Positions 43,390-53,441 are shown, counted from the first letter of the stretch. The stretch: 64,000 bases of DNA from Arsenicicoccus dermatophilus (GCF_022568795.1 NZ_JAKZHU010000001.1:2294001-2358000); one strand, 5' to 3'. Notes: generated by a model not told the origin, from the sequence alone. A program made the numbers and translations.

Positions 43390-44154
43390 TCAGAGGGAGT
43401 ACGTCACCTCGGGCTGCGCCAGCTCGACCTCGCCGGGCCACACCTGCGCCGCCTGGGCGCGGCACACCTGCGGGTCGTTCCACGCCGGGAGGTGGGTGAG
43501 CATCAGCCGCTGCACCCCCGCCTGGACGGCGGCCTGCGCGCACCGACGCCCGGTCATGTGGATGCCCCGGGTCGCGTCCCGTCCCTCGACGAAGGCCGAG
43601 TCGGCCAGCAGCAGGGTCGCCCCCGAGGCCAGCGACACGAGCCCCTCGCACAGGTCGGTGTCGCCGGAGTAGACGAGCACCACGCCGTCGGCCTCGACCC
43701 GCACGGCGTAGGCCAGGACCGGGTGCCACACCTCGGCCACGGTGATCGTGAACGGCCCCACGGTCACGGGCGACCCGGCCACCCAGTCGTGGAAGTCGAA
43801 GGCGGCGAACAGGTCCGAGCCCTCGCCGCCGCCGTACGCCTGGGCCAGCCGCTCGCCGGTCCCGACCGGACCCCACACCGGGACCGGCGTGCCGGGGCCG
43901 CCGGGACGGTACTTCTGGGTGACGTAGAGCCCGCACATGTCCAGGCAGTGGTCGGGGTGCAGGTGCGACAGGAGCACGGCGTCGACGGACCCCAGGGGAA
44001 GGTGCCGCTGCAGCACGCCGAGCGCGCCGTTGCCCAGGTCCAGCAGCACCGACCAGATGCGCCCGTCGGCGTCCTCCGCCTGCACGAGATAGCTGGACGC
44101 CGGCGATTCCGGCCCCGGGAAGGACCCCGAGCACCCGATGACGGTCATCCTCAC
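43390..44154 (-). CDS. MBL-fold metallo-hydrolase
   Basis: This 254-residue protein has the di-zinc motif [11 protein letters not shown] (HxHxDH) with further ligands in YSGDTD and the C-terminal LTHLPAW. It resembles the tRNase Z-like hydrolases encoded next to murI in actinobacteria. The GTG at 44154 overlaps the murI stop (GTGA); an ATG at 44148 is an alternative. Its substrate is unknown. Confidence 0.85.
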   Translation of the reverse strand: MRMTVIGCSGSFPGPESPASSYLVQAEDADGRIWSVLLDLGNGALGVLQRHLPLGSVDAVLLSHLHPDHCLDMCGLYVTQKYRPGGPGTPVPVWGPVGTGERLAQAYGGGEGSDLFAAFDFHDWVAGSPVTVGPFTITVAEVWHPVLAYAVRVEADGVVLVYSGDTDLCEGLVSLASGATLLLADSAFVEGRDATRGIHMTGRRCAQAAVQAGVQRLMLTHLPAWNDPQVCRAQAAQVWPGEVELAQPEVTYSL

Positions 44155-44957
44155 GGCGCCCCCCTGTCGTCGGCGAAGACGGTGTCCACCTCGGGCCCGA
44201 GGAACCGGCGCGCCAGTCGCCGGAACTCGGCCGGGTCCCCCGTGGTCGTGAAGCTGTGGACGGGAGTCCCCTGGTCGGCCGGGCGCAGCGCGTCGGCGTC
44301 CGCCAGCACGCGGTAGACGTCCTTGGCAGTCTCGTCCGCGGAGGACACCAGTGTCACCGTGTCTCCCATCACATAGGACAGGACGCCGGTCAGCAGCGGG
44401 TAGTGGGTACACCCGAGGATCAGCGTGTCCACGCCCTGCGCGATCACCGGCTCGAGGTACTCCCGGGCCACCTCGACGACCTCCTTGCCGCCCGTCACCC
44501 CCGACTCGACGAACTCCACGAAGCGCGGGCACGGCTGACTGATCACCCGGATCTGCGGAGCCGCCGCGAAGGCGTCCGGGTAGGCCCGCGACTGGTGCGT
44601 CCCGCGGGTGGAGATCACCCCGACGACGTCGTTGCGGGTGGCCGCCGCCGCTCGCCGGACGGCCGGGCGGATCACCTCGACGACGGGCACGACATACCGC
44701 TCCCGCGCGTCGTGCAGCACCGCCGCCGACGCGGTGTTGCAGGCGATCACCAGGCACTTGACCCGGTGGTCGACCAACCGGTCGAGGCACTCGAGGGCAT
44801 AGCGGCGGGTCTCCGCGATGGGTCTGGGGCCGTACGGCGCCCGCGCGGTGTCCCCGAGATAGGCGATGGACTCGCTGGGCATCTGGTCCAGCACCGCCCG
44901 CGCCACCGTCAGCCCGCCATACCCGCTGTCGAAGATGCCGATGGGTGCGTCGCTCAC
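44151..44957 (-). CDS. murI: Glutamate racemase
   Basis: This 268-residue enzyme makes D-glutamate for peptidoglycan. The two catalytic cysteines are visible: Cys73 in [11 protein letters not shown] and Cys183 in [11 protein letters not shown], with Asp10 and Ser11 in [11 protein letters not shown]. It is translationally coupled to the MBL-fold gene downstream. Confidence 0.95.
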   Translation of the reverse strand: MSDAPIGIFDSGYGGLTVARAVLDQMPSESIAYLGDTARAPYGPRPIAETRRYALECLDRLVDHRVKCLVIACNTASAAVLHDARERYVVPVVEVIRPAVRRAAAATRNDVVGVISTRGTHQSRAYPDAFAAAPQIRVISQPCPRFVEFVESGVTGGKEVVEVAREYLEPVIAQGVDTLILGCTHYPLLTGVLSYVMGDTVTLVSSADETAKDVYRVLADADALRPADQGTPVHSFTTTGDPAEFRRLARRFLGPEVDTVFADDRGAP

Positions 44958-44998
44958 CCGAGGAGGATAGTGCGGCCTGACCTGCCTGCCCGCGCAGG

Positions 44999-45062
44999 CC
45001 TGCCGGGGGCGGCCGGATCCGCCGGGCCCGGCGGCCCAGGCGATCCCGACCGCCCCGGCAGG
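44999..45062 (-). terminator. GC-rich hairpin after the amino-acid transporter operon
   Basis: CCTGCCGGGG (44999-45008) pairs with CCCCGGCAGG (45053-45062) around an internal GC-rich hairpin (GCCGGGCCCGGC). It directly follows the stop of the ATPase gene on the minus strand. The rest of the gap up to murI shows nothing else. Confidence 0.5.
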
Positions 45063-45902
45063 TCACTCGTGGTGCCTGCGCGACAGGAAGGCGCGGGTCC
45101 GCTCGTGGCGCGGCGCCCCGATCACCTCGGCGGGCGTGCCCTCCTCGACCACGACTCCGCCGTCCATGAAGACGATCCGGTCAGCCACGTCCCGGGCGAA
45201 GGCCATCTCGTGGGTCACCACGATCATCGTCATGCCCGACGCGGCGAGCTCCCGCATCACCGAGAGCACCTCCCCCACCAGCTCGGGGTCGAGCGCCGAC
45301 GTGGGCTCGTCGAAGAGCATCAGCTTGGGCTGCATCGCCAGGGCCCGGGCGATCGCGACGCGCTGCTGCTGACCGCCGGACAGCTGGGCGGGATAGGCCG
45401 CGGCCTTCTCCGCCAGCCCGACTCGGTCGAGCAGCCCGAGCGCCCGCTCCCGCACCACGTCCTTGGCCTCGCGCCTGACCTGCACCGGCGCCTCCATGAC
45501 GTTGGCGAGCACCGTCATGTGCGGGAACAGGTTGAACCGCTGGAAGACCATCCCGATCTCCCGACGCTGGGCCGCGACCTGGGCGTCGGTGAGGTGGTGC
45601 AGCCTGCCGCCGACCTCGCGGTAGCCGATCAGCTCCCCGTCGACCCAGATCCGGCCACGGTCGATCGACTCCAGCTGGTTGATGCACCGCAGGAAGGTCG
45701 TCTTGCCCGAGCCCGAGGGCCCGAGCAGGCACACGACCTGCCCCTCGTGCACATCCACGTCGATGCCCTTGAGCACCTCGTTGCCGTGGAAGGCCTTGTG
45801 CACCCCGAGCGCCCGCACGAGCGGCTGCCTCGCCGGCTCGGTGGCGCGAGGACTCTCCTGCGCCGTGGCCCCGGCGCCGTTCGTCATGCCGCCGCCCGTC
45901 AT
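45063..45902 (-). CDS. Polar amino-acid ABC transporter, ATP-binding protein
   Basis: The 279-residue protein has a Walker [11 protein letters not shown]-loop [13 protein letters not shown], signature [12 protein letters not shown], Walker B LMLFDEP and H-loop THE. It is the GlnQ/HisP type (short N-terminus, FNLFPHMT). The ATG at 45902 overlaps the permease stop; a second ATG at 45887 is possible. Last gene of a binding-protein/permease/ATPase operon. Confidence 0.9.
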   Translation of the reverse strand: MTGGGMTNGAGATAQESPRATEPARQPLVRALGVHKAFHGNEVLKGIDVDVHEGQVVCLLGPSGSGKTTFLRCINQLESIDRGRIWVDGELIGYREVGGRLHHLTDAQVAAQRREIGMVFQRFNLFPHMTVLANVMEAPVQVRREAKDVVRERALGLLDRVGLAEKAAAYPAQLSGGQQQRVAIARALAMQPKLMLFDEPTSALDPELVGEVLSVMRELAASGMTMIVVTHEMAFARDVADRIVFMDGGVVVEEGTPAEVIGAPRHERTRAFLSRRHHE

Positions 45903-46885
45903 CAGTGGCTCCCCGTGGTGCCGAGCAGGTGGTCGACCTGCTGCTGTCGCCGGGACGGCTTGCTGCCGAAGCCGCGACCGAAGTGCCGCTCCAGGAAGTA
46001 CTGGCCGACCATCAGGACCGAGCAGATCACGACGTACCAGCACACCGCGGCCATCATCGTCGGCATGATCTTGAGCGTCCGGTTGCCGATGACCTGGGTC
46101 TGGTAGAAGAGCTCCCAGCTGATGGGGACCGCGGACAGCAGCGAGGTGTCCTTGACCATGGCGAGGGTCTCGTTGCCGGTGGGCGGCACGATCACCCGCA
46201 TCGCCTGCGGCAGCACGATCCGGCGCATCGTCTGCCCGGACGACATGCCCAGGGCCTGGGCCGCCTCCCGCTGGCCCGGGTCGACCGACAGGATGCCGGC
46301 ACGGGCGATCTCGGCCATGTAGGCCGCCTCGGAGATGCCCAGCCCGATCGCCCCGGCCCAGATGGTGTTGGACCACGCGTTGATGTCCACCGTGGCGAAG
46401 GTCGCGTCCCAGTCCAGGCCGAGCGCCCCGGCGAGCTGCCGGCCGAAGGGGACCCCGATCGACAGCTGCGGGTAGAGGTAGCCGATGCCGGTGCCGAGCA
46501 TGGTGAGCAGCACCAGGCGCGGGATCGAGCGGAAGAACCACGTGTAGACCGCGGCCGTGCCGCTGAGCACGGGGTTGGCCGAGAGCCGCATCACGGCGAG
46601 GACCACGCCGAGGACGACGCCGATCACCATGGCGATGACCGTGCCGATGACGGTGCCGAGCATCAGCCCCTTGAGCACGGGCGTGTAGTTCATCACCCGC
46701 AGCATGAAGGGGATGTCCCAGCGCGGGTTGGTCAGGAAGGAGCTGACCAGCATGGCGACCAGGACGGCGATGACCGCGACGGCGACCCAGCGCCAGGGGT
46801 GCCGCACCGGTCGCGCGTCGATGGCGCCGGGCCGGTCGGCGGCGGGGCCGTCCGGGCGCACCGGCTCGGTGACGGAGGTGGCCAT
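45902..46885 (-). CDS. Polar amino-acid ABC transporter, permease
   Basis: The 327-residue protein has an N-terminal TM (about 32-52) and a HisM/GlnP-type core with five further TMs. The EAA loop is readable: [32 protein letters not shown] (about 209-240). ASMMF-type ends and a basic cytoplasmic tail follow. It forms the membrane channel for the binding protein encoded 3 bp upstream. Confidence 0.9.
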   Translation of the reverse strand: MATSVTEPVRPDGPAADRPGAIDARPVRHPWRWVAVAVIAVLVAMLVSSFLTNPRWDIPFMLRVMNYTPVLKGLMLGTVIGTVIAMVIGVVLGVVLAVMRLSANPVLSGTAAVYTWFFRSIPRLVLLTMLGTGIGYLYPQLSIGVPFGRQLAGALGLDWDATFATVDINAWSNTIWAGAIGLGISEAAYMAEIARAGILSVDPGQREAAQALGMSSGQTMRRIVLPQAMRVIVPPTGNETLAMVKDTSLLSAVPISWELFYQTQVIGNRTLKIMPTMMAAVCWYVVICSVLMVGQYFLERHFGRGFGSKPSRRQQQVDHLLGTTGSH

Positions 46886-46888
46886 GGG

Positions 46889-47812
46889 TCAGGGGTTGAC
46901 GGTGAAGGAGGAGACGCCGCCGTCGGCGTTGTTCCACCGGTCGAGGATCTTCCGGTAGTCCCCGGACCTCGCCAGGGCGGCGTAGGCCTCGGAGATCACC
47001 TGCGCGAAGTCGGCCTGGGCCTTGGGGACGACGATGCCGTACGGCGCGGAGTCGTACATCGTGCCGACGACCTCGAGCTGGCCGCTGGTCTGCTTGATGG
47101 CGTAGTTGGTGACCGGAGAGTCGGCGGCCATGGCCTCGACCTTGCCGGAGACCAGGTCCGCGGTGACCTTGGACTGCTCGGTCTCGACGACCGTGGTGAT
47201 GGCGGGTCGGCCGCCGTCGGTGCACTTCTTGGAGCGGGCGGCGAGGTCGTCGACCTGGACGGTGCCCTTCTGCACGCCGACCTTCAGGCCGCAGGCCTTG
47301 TCCGGGTCCACCTGCGTGGGGTTGCCCTTCTTCACCGCCCACAGGGTGCCGGCGTTGAAGTACTGCACCATGGTGACCTGCTTCTTGCGCTCGTCGTTGA
47401 TGGTCAAGGACGAGACGCCCACGTCGTACTTCCCGCTGGTGACTCCCAGGATGATCGACGGGAACTCGGCGTTGGTGAACTCCGCCTTCAGACCGAGCTT
47501 CTGCATCGCCGCGGCGAACAGGTCGACGTCCATGCCCGTCACCGTCTGGCCGTCGGCGCCCATGAACTCGTTGGGGGCGTACGACGCGTCCGAGCCCACC
47601 GTGACCGTGCCCTTGGCCTTGATCGCGGCCGGGACCTTGGCCGCCAGGGCCGCGTCGACGGTCTGGGTGGCCGGGGCGGAGTCCGTGCCCGCCGCCTTGC
47701 CTGCCGTCGAGGGGGTGTCGAGGGAGTCCGACCCGCAGGCCGTCAGCGCGAGGGAGGCGGTGGCGGCGAGGGTGATGGCGGTGGCCGTGGACAGGGCGGA
47801 GCGACGAAGCAC
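46889..47812 (-). CDS. Amino-acid ABC transporter substrate-binding lipoprotein
   Basis: The 307-residue lipoprotein has a lipobox LTAC (Cys26) and the SBP family 3 pattern: [73 protein letters not shown] and PYGIVVPK. It captures a polar amino acid or related solute outside the membrane. First gene of the operon; the iteron described at 47851-47885 lies upstream. Confidence 0.9.
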   Translation of the reverse strand: MLRRSALSTATAITLAATASLALTACGSDSLDTPSTAGKAAGTDSAPATQTVDAALAAKVPAAIKAKGTVTVGSDASYAPNEFMGADGQTVTGMDVDLFAAAMQKLGLKAEFTNAEFPSIILGVTSGKYDVGVSSLTINDERKKQVTMVQYFNAGTLWAVKKGNPTQVDPDKACGLKVGVQKGTVQVDDLAARSKKCTDGGRPAITTVVETEQSKVTADLVSGKVEAMAADSPVTNYAIKQTSGQLEVVGTMYDSAPYGIVVPKAQADFAQVISEAYAALARSGDYRKILDRWNNADGGVSSFTVNP

Positions 47813-47850
47813 GGGGACCTCCTGTGGGGGTGCGGTGCCCGTACCCTGTC

Positions 47851-47885
47851 ATGCATCACTATGCAGCGCAATGCAGCGCAATGCA
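47851..47885. promoter_or_regulatory. Four ATGCA iterons at exact 10-bp spacing
   Basis: ATGCA starts at 47851, 47861, 47871 and 47881 (units ATGCATCACT, ATGCAGCGCA, ATGCAGCGCA, ATGCAAATTT), i.e. one helical turn apart. It lies 39-73 bp upstream of the binding-protein start, in promoter position for the minus-strand operon. The regularity suggests a cooperative regulator binding on one face of the DNA. I know no described actinobacterial operator of this form. Confidence 0.55.
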
Positions 47886-47972
47886 AATTTCACCCAGTGG
47901 TGCCCGCCGCATCCGAATCGTGACCAAGCCTCTGACGGCCTGGCCTGCGGACCCCCTGGACCGCCGAGCGAC

Positions 47973-48560
47973 TCAGCGGATCAGGGACTCGGCGAGCGTC
48001 TCCTGCAGCCAGGTGAGGAACTCGTAGAGCGCCGCGGTCTGCACGTGCGGGTCGTCCTCGCCATGCCGCTCGACGAGCAGCTCGAGCTCCTCCGGCTCCT
48101 CGTCGGCGCGCAGCCCGAGGCGCTCCCCCAGGACCAGCCGCACGTCCGTGAGCGCCACCGTCAGCTGCCCCGCCTCCTGGGGCGAGAGGGTGACCACCTC
48201 GGGGTCGCGGGCCCGGGCGAGCAGGGTGATCGCGGCGTCGATCGTCGCGACCTTGCGCTGCCGCAGCCCCATCTCGGTGAGCCGGCGGAACTCCTCGCCC
48301 TCCACGGACGCGCGCTCGCCGTCGTCCCGCCGCGCGTCGGGGAAGAGCCGACGCACCGCCGGGTCGGCCTGGGGCCGGGGGGCGTGGTCGAGCCCGGCCA
48401 TCGCGTCCGCCAGCGGGTCACCCGTCAGCTCCGGCATGGGCGGGTCCATCTCCCGCACCAGGCGGGCGACCTGGCCCAGGAGGCTGACGACGAGGTCGCG
48501 CTCGTCCTCGTCCAGGTGACCGACGACCGTGTCGCCGTGCCGACGAAATGCCTGAGCCAT
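47973..48560 (-). CDS. DUF2017-domain protein
   Basis: The 195-residue protein starts at the ATG overlapping the clpS stop (TGATG). The DUF2017 pattern is visible in RDLVVSLLGQVARLVRE, FRRLTEMGLRQRKVATIDAAITLLA, and the C-terminal LYEFLTWLQETLAESL. It is an all-helical protein of unknown function found almost always after clpS in actinobacteria. Confidence 0.9.
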   Translation of the reverse strand: MAQAFRRHGDTVVGHLDEDERDLVVSLLGQVARLVREMDPPMPELTGDPLADAMAGLDHAPRPQADPAVRRLFPDARRDDGERASVEGEEFRRLTEMGLRQRKVATIDAAITLLARARDPEVVTLSPQEAGQLTVALTDVRLVLGERLGLRADEEPEELELLVERHGEDDPHVQTAALYEFLTWLQETLAESLIR

Positions 48561-48850
48561 CAGGAGTCCTGCTGGTAGGTCGCCCACAGGCCGTAGCCCT
48601 GCAGCGCCTCGGTGTCGCGCTCCATCTGGTCGCGGCTGCCGTTGCTCACGACCGCCCGACCCTCCAGGTGGACGTCCATCATGAGCCGCTCCGCGTGGAT
48701 CCGGGCGTAGCCGAAGTACTCCTGGAAGACGAAGGTCACGTAAGACATGAGGTTGACCGGGTCGTTCCACACCAGGGTCACCCAGGGCAGGTCGGGGGCG
48801 AGAGCCTCCTGCGACCGCGGCTGGTCGAGCTCGACAGGTGCGACGGACAT
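48560..48850 (-). CDS. clpS: ATP-dependent Clp protease adaptor ClpS
   Basis: The 96-residue adaptor delivers N-end-rule substrates to ClpAP/ClpCP. The family core is present: [25 protein letters not shown] (the DPVN hydrophobic pocket) and [27 protein letters not shown]. The ATG at 48850 gives the standard length. It forms an operon with the DUF2017 gene. Confidence 0.95.
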   Translation of the reverse strand: MSVAPVELDQPRSQEALAPDLPWVTLVWNDPVNLMSYVTFVFQEYFGYARIHAERLMMDVHLEGRAVVSNGSRDQMERDTEALQGYGLWATYQQDS

Positions 48851-49188
48851 GGCGTCAGTGTAGGTCCCGCGACCGCGCCCTCCGGAGGTCGCCGGAGCCG
48901 ACGAGCTGCTTCCGGGGCGGGCTCGGCCGGGTCGTCCTGCCCCGGATGCCGACCCCGAGGGCCGATCACTGCGCGTCAGGAGCAGCGGGCTGGCGCGTGC
49001 ACGACCACGACGGTCGTGACAGGCCAATGGTGCTGTGCCTGCTCACTGTGCGCACCGTCGACGGGTCCGAAAGGATGATCCTGGGGGGCCCGGACCGCCG
49101 CAGCCTTGGCACAGCCCGGGAGAGGCCGTAGGACTGGCATCGCATCTCTACACCCGTGAACGATCCCTCCACCGCTCTGGGAGCATCC
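48851..49188. promoter_or_regulatory. Divergent region between clpS and the first subtilase
   Basis: These 338 bp hold the promoters for the divergent clpS and subtilase genes. A GGGAG ribosome-binding site lies 6 nt before the subtilase ATG at 49189. No clear -10/-35 boxes, hairpin or repeat is visible. Confidence 0.35.
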
Positions 49189-51117
49189 ATGCGTCATCTC
49201 CTGCGTGCGTCGGCCCAGCTGACCCTCGCCACCGCCACCATCGCCGCCACCGTCCTGGCCCCGACCACCGCGTCCGCCGACGAGTCCTCCGCCCCGGCTC
49301 CCGTCCATCTCGCGAAGGGCCGCACGGCGATCGCCTCGGGCGACAAGGGCTACCTGGTGGTCCTCAAGGACAAGCCCGCCGCCGACCGCAAGAGCGACCG
49401 GGGCCTCGCTGTCGTCGCCCAGACCGCCACGCTGGCGGCCAAGCGTGGCGCCACCGCCGGCGCCAAGGACGTCAAGCCGCTGACCGGCATCGGCGCGTAT
49501 GCCGCGACGATGGACGCCGCCACCGTGGAGAAGGTCCGCCGCGACCCCGACGTCCTGATGATCTCCGAGCAGCGAGTCAAGAAGATCTCCGAGACCTGGG
49601 GCCTGGACCGCGTCGACCAGCGCCAGCTCCCCCTGGACAACACCTACGCCCCCAAGGGTGACGGCTCCGGCGTCACGGCGTATGTCATCGACACGGGCGT
49701 CAACGCCAAGCACACCGAGTTCACCGGGCGCCTCGAGCAGGGCTTCTCCGCCCTCGGCGGCACCAGCGACGACTGCAACGGCCACGGCAGCCACGTCGCC
49801 GGCTCCATCGCCGGCACGAAGTACGGCCTGGCCAAGAAGGCCACCGTCGTCCCCGTGCGGGTCATGACCTGCGAGGGCTCCTCCAAGGGCACCTCCGTCG
49901 AGGACGGCATCGACTGGGTCGTCAAGAACGCCAAGAAGCCCGCCGTCGCCAACCTCTCCCTCGGCGGCGACGCCGACCCGGCCTTCGACCAGGCCGTCAA
50001 GCGGCTCGTGGACGCGGGCATCCTGACCGCCGTCGCGGCCGGCAACGACTCGACCGACGCCTGCAACAACTCCCCGGCGCGCGAGCCCTCCATGATCACC
50101 GTCGCGGCGACCAACAAGTCCGACAAGCTCGCCTACTTCTCCAACTACGGCAAGTGCGTCGACGTGGCTGCCCCCGGCGAGGACATCACCTCCGCATGGA
50201 AGGGCGGCTCGACCGCCACCGACACCATCTCCGGCACCTCGATGGCGTCCCCGCACGTCGCCGGCGGGCTCGTGCTCTACGCCCAGGTCAACCCCAGCGC
50301 CACCCAGGAGCAGGCAGCGCAGGCACTGACCGAGACGGCCACCAAGGACGCGCTCAAGGGCTCCCTCAACGGCACGCCCAACCGCCTGCTGTACGTCAAC
50401 GACTTCAAGGAGGGCCCGGCTCCGGCCCCCACCTCGACGCCGGCCCCGGTCCCCACCGAGACCTCCACCCCCGCGCCGACCCCGACCGAGACGTCCACCA
50501 CCACCCCGGCCCCGGTCCCCACCGAGACCTCCACCCCCGCGCCGACCCCGACCGAGACGTCCACCACCACCCCGGCCCCGGTCCCCACCGAGACCTCCAC
50601 CCCCGCGCCGACCCCGACCGAGACGTCCACCACCACCCCGGCCCCGGTCCCCACCGAGACCTCCGCCCCGGCCCCGAGCACCAACAACGCCGTCAAGAAC
50701 GGTGACTTCGAGTCCGCCGGGACCGGCTGGAGCGCCACCCCCGGCGTCATCAACACCAACCCCGGACGCAAGGCCCACTCCGGCTCCGGCAAGCTCTGGC
50801 TCGCCGGCACCGGCCGCATGAACTGGCAGCGCGCCCAGCAGACCGTCAAGGTCCCCACCGGCAACCCCAAGCTCACCTACTGGGTCGCCATCGACACCGC
50901 CGAGACCAGCAAGTACGCCCGCTTCGACAACGCCCGCGTCGCCATCAACGGCACCCCCGTCGCGTCCTACTCCGCCCAGGACAAGACCAACGGCTACGTC
51001 CAGAAGACCGTCGACCTGACCAAGTACGCCGGCAAGACCATCACCCTCGGCTTCTCCGCCAGCGAGGACTACACCCGCCAGACCTCCTTCGTCTTCGACG
51101 ACATCACCATCGGCTGA
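49189..51117 (+). CDS. Secreted subtilase (S8) with C-terminal binding domain, copy 1
   Basis: The 642-residue exported protease has a signal peptide (1-30), an I9-type propeptide (about 50-130) and a proteinase K-like S8 catalytic domain (about 135-395) with Asp168 (DTGVN), His199 (NGHGSHVAG) and Ser351 (GTSMASPHVAGG). A Pro/Thr linker encoded by three perfect 66-bp repeats follows, then a beta-sandwich C-terminal domain (about 505-642, GDFESAGTGWSATPG...) probably binding substrate or cell wall. The ATG at 49189 is chosen over a GTG at 49156 because it has a proper ribosome-binding site and signal peptide. Confidence 0.9.
   Translation: MRHLLRASAQLTLATATIAATVLAPTTASADESSAPAPVHLAKGRTAIASGDKGYLVVLKDKPAADRKSDRGLAVVAQTATLAAKRGATAGAKDVKPLTGIGAYAATMDAATVEKVRRDPDVLMISEQRVKKISETWGLDRVDQRQLPLDNTYAPKGDGSGVTAYVIDTGVNAKHTEFTGRLEQGFSALGGTSDDCNGHGSHVAGSIAGTKYGLAKKATVVPVRVMTCEGSSKGTSVEDGIDWVVKNAKKPAVANLSLGGDADPAFDQAVKRLVDAGILTAVAAGNDSTDACNNSPAREPSMITVAATNKSDKLAYFSNYGKCVDVAAPGEDITSAWKGGSTATDTISGTSMASPHVAGGLVLYAQVNPSATQEQAAQALTETATKDALKGSLNGTPNRLLYVNDFKEGPAPAPTSTPAPVPTETSTPAPTPTETSTTTPAPVPTETSTPAPTPTETSTTTPAPVPTETSTPAPTPTETSTTTPAPVPTETSAPAPSTNNAVKNGDFESAGTGWSATPGVINTNPGRKAHSGSGKLWLAGTGRMNWQRAQQTVKVPTGNPKLTYWVAIDTAETSKYARFDNARVAINGTPVASYSAQDKTNGYVQKTVDLTKYAGKTITLGFSASEDYTRQTSFVFDDITIG
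49323..50308 (+). repeat. 986-bp core identical to 51495-52480 (copy 1)
   Basis: Every stretch compared by eye between these two blocks, 2,172 bp apart, matches base for base; the flanking parts of both genes (signal peptides, linkers, C-terminal domains) have diverged. The block covers the propeptide and catalytic domain. This points to recent gene conversion or duplication. Confidence 0.85.
50446..50667 (+). repeat. 66-bp tandem repeat in the subtilase linker
   Basis: Three full units start at 50446, 50512 and 50578, with a partial fourth at 50644. Each encodes a 22-residue Pro/Thr/Glu block (PVPTETSTPAPTP then TETSTTTPA). The copies look identical at the DNA level, so copy number may vary between strains. 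Confidence 0.85.
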
Positions 51118-51135
51118 CCCACACCCCCACCGCCT

Positions 51136-51170
51136 CAGGGCGTCCCAGGCCACCGGCCCGGGACGCCCTG
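51136..51170 (+). terminator. Terminator after subtilase copy 1
   Basis: CAGGGCGTCCC (51136-51146) pairs perfectly with GGGACGCCCTG (51160-51170), 18 bp past the stop codon. Confidence 0.7.
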
Positions 51171-51360
51171 ATCGGCATATGCAGGATCGATCACGACCTG
51201 ACGCGGGCGCCCCCGCCTGACTCCTCGGGCTGCTCCTGTGACGAAAAGTTCACCGAGAGAAAGACGAACGGAGGCTAGACAGGAACCTGTGTCGGGGCTG
51301 AGGATAATCACCCGTACGGGCTCACTTGCCCGGATATCGCTTCACTCGTCAGGAGATCCC

Positions 51361-53103
51361 ATGTCCCTCCACACCGCCCGACGTCGCGCGGTGGGCCTCG
51401 GCGCCGCCGCCCTCGTCCTCGCCGGATTCGCCCCGCTCGCCGCTCACGCCGACGAGCCCTGCGCCCCGGCGCCCGTCCATCTCGCGAAGGGCCACACGGC
51501 GATCGCCTCGGGCGACAAGGGCTACCTGGTGGTCCTCAAGGACAAGCCCGCCGCCGACCGCAAGAGCGACCGGGGCCTCGCTGTCGTCGCCCAGACCGCC
51601 ACGCTGGCGGCCAAGCGTGGCGCCACCGCCGGCGCCAAGGACGTCAAGCCGCTGACCGGCATCGGCGCGTATGCCGCGACGATGGACGCCGCCACCGTGG
51701 AGAAGGTCCGCCGCGACCCCGACGTCCTGATGATCTCCGAGCAGCGAGTCAAGAAGATCTCCGAGACCTGGGGCCTGGACCGCGTCGACCAGCGCCAGCT
51801 CCCCCTGGACAACACCTACGCCCCCAAGGGTGACGGCTCCGGCGTCACGGCGTATGTCATCGACACGGGCGTCAACGCCAAGCACACCGAGTTCACCGGG
51901 CGCCTCGAGCAGGGCTTCTCCGCCCTCGGCGGCACCAGCGACGACTGCAACGGCCACGGCAGCCACGTCGCCGGCTCCATCGCCGGCACGAAGTACGGCC
52001 TGGCCAAGAAGGCCACCGTCGTCCCCGTGCGGGTCATGACCTGCGAGGGCTCCTCCAAGGGCACCTCCGTCGAGGACGGCATCGACTGGGTCGTCAAGAA
52101 CGCCAAGAAGCCCGCCGTCGCCAACCTCTCCCTCGGCGGCGACGCCGACCCGGCCTTCGACCAGGCCGTCAAGCGGCTCGTGGACGCGGGCATCCTGACC
52201 GCCGTCGCGGCCGGCAACGACTCGACCGACGCCTGCAACAACTCCCCGGCGCGCGAGCCCTCCATGATCACCGTCGCGGCGACCAACAAGTCCGACAAGC
52301 TCGCCTACTTCTCCAACTACGGCAAGTGCGTCGACGTGGCTGCCCCCGGCGAGGACATCACCTCCGCATGGAAGGGCGGCTCGACCGCCACCGACACCAT
52401 CTCCGGCACCTCGATGGCGTCCCCGCACGTCGCCGGCGGGCTCGTGCTCTACGCCCAGGTCAACCCCAGCGCCACCCAGGCCCAGGCGGCGCAGGCGATC
52501 GTCGACAGCTCCACCAAGGACGTCCTCACGGGCACCCTGTCGGGCACGCCCAACCGGCTGCTCTACGTCAACGACTTCACCGGCGGCGGTGACGGCCCCA
52601 CGCCGACGCCGACGGGCACCCCCACCAGCACGCCCACGGGCACCCCGACCTCGACCCCGCAGCCCGGCGGCAACGCCGTGACCAACGGCGACTTCGAGGC
52701 CGGCCAGTCCGGCTGGACCGGCTCCAACGGCCCGATCACCGACAACACCGGCCGCAAGGCCCACTCCGGCACCTGGAAGCTGTGGCTCGGCGGCAACGGC
52801 AAGACCACCAGCGAGTACGCCCAGCAGACCATCACCGTCCCCACCGGCTCCCCCAAGCTGACCTACTGGGTCGCCATCGACACCGCCGAGACCACCGCCT
52901 ACAGCAAGTACGACAAGGCCACCATCACCATCGACGGCACCGCGGTCGCGTCCTACTCCAACCTGGACAAGACCAACGGCTACGTCCAGAAGACCATCGA
53001 CCTGACCAAGCACGCCGGCAAGACCGTCACCCTCAAGCTCGCCGCCACCGAGGACTCCATCAACCAGACCTCCTTCGTCATCGACGACATCACGGTCCAG
53101 TGA
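51361..53103 (+). CDS. Secreted subtilase (S8), copy 2
   Basis: The 580-residue protein starts at the ATG with AGGAGA 5 nt upstream. Its signal peptide (1-30) differs entirely from copy 1, but residues about 45-372 are identical, including catalytic Asp168, His199 and Ser351. The linker is short (TPTPTGTPTSTPTGTPTSTP) and the C-terminal binding domain (about 440-580) is related to but distinct from that of copy 1. Secretion, self-processing and extracellular proteolysis are expected. It has its own promoter region (51171-51360) and terminator. Confidence 0.9.
   Translation: MSLHTARRRAVGLGAAALVLAGFAPLAAHADEPCAPAPVHLAKGHTAIASGDKGYLVVLKDKPAADRKSDRGLAVVAQTATLAAKRGATAGAKDVKPLTGIGAYAATMDAATVEKVRRDPDVLMISEQRVKKISETWGLDRVDQRQLPLDNTYAPKGDGSGVTAYVIDTGVNAKHTEFTGRLEQGFSALGGTSDDCNGHGSHVAGSIAGTKYGLAKKATVVPVRVMTCEGSSKGTSVEDGIDWVVKNAKKPAVANLSLGGDADPAFDQAVKRLVDAGILTAVAAGNDSTDACNNSPAREPSMITVAATNKSDKLAYFSNYGKCVDVAAPGEDITSAWKGGSTATDTISGTSMASPHVAGGLVLYAQVNPSATQAQAAQAIVDSSTKDVLTGTLSGTPNRLLYVNDFTGGGDGPTPTPTGTPTSTPTGTPTSTPQPGGNAVTNGDFEAGQSGWTGSNGPITDNTGRKAHSGTWKLWLGGNGKTTSEYAQQTITVPTGSPKLTYWVAIDTAETTAYSKYDKATITIDGTAVASYSNLDKTNGYVQKTIDLTKHAGKTVTLKLAATEDSINQTSFVIDDITVQ
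51495..52480 (+). repeat. 986-bp core identical to 49323-50308 (copy 2)
   Basis: Second copy of the identical propeptide-catalytic block. The first visible differences outside are at 51494 (A against G) and 52481 (C against A), marking sharp borders. Confidence 0.85.
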
Positions 53104-53129
53104 CCCGAGCCTGACGGCACCCCGCACCC

Positions 53130-53164
53130 GACGCGCCCCGGACCTGCCAGGTCCGGGGCGCGTC
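53130..53164 (+). terminator. Terminator after subtilase copy 2
   Basis: GACGCGCCCCGGACC (53130-53144) pairs perfectly over 15 bp with GGTCCGGGGCGCGTC (53150-53164), loop 5 nt. Confidence 0.8.
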
Positions 53165-53441
53165 CGCACACCGCTCCTGGCACCACCGTCCCGACAGATC
53201 GGCGAGAGGGACGGTCGGGGGTGGACGAACGTTCACACCGGGTGCTCCGAGACTGTGTCGCGCGGGCGGCCCCACGGCCCATGCCGGGAATTCTTCGCCC
53301 CGAGCTGTGTCACTGTGAGTTCTTGGCCGTGCGCTGAACGTATGAAGTCACGACGGGCCACGCCGAGGCAGCCTTCCGCTGGGCACCGCCAGAACGTATG
53401 ACAGGGAGCGCCCCGGTCCTCATCCCGCCCAGGAGCCCCCC
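53165..53441. promoter_or_regulatory. Promoter region of the third subtilase
   Basis: This 277-bp gap shows no coding frame with good character on either strand. It includes an AT-richer patch (about 53285-53350) and a purine run CCCAGGAG before the ATG. No certain promoter boxes are visible. Confidence 0.35.

Noticed and set aside
50446-50667. Regular repeats considered as a CRISPR array
   Set aside because: The units are contiguous without spacers and are in frame with a protein linker.
50277-50876. A minus-strand frame over the 66-bp repeats giving a Val/Gly-repeat protein
   Set aside because: It is the reverse reading of the Pro/Thr linker repeats; no ribosome-binding site or homology.
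48976-51153. A 725-residue minus-strand frame opposite the first subtilase
   Set aside because: Gly/Val/Arg/Asp-rich antisense shadow of a gene with complete catalytic motifs; the same shadow appears opposite copies 2 and 3.
49323-52480. Subtilase duplication as a composite transposon
   Set aside because: No transposase, inverted repeats or target duplications flank the identical blocks; gene conversion or unequal crossing-over explains them better.
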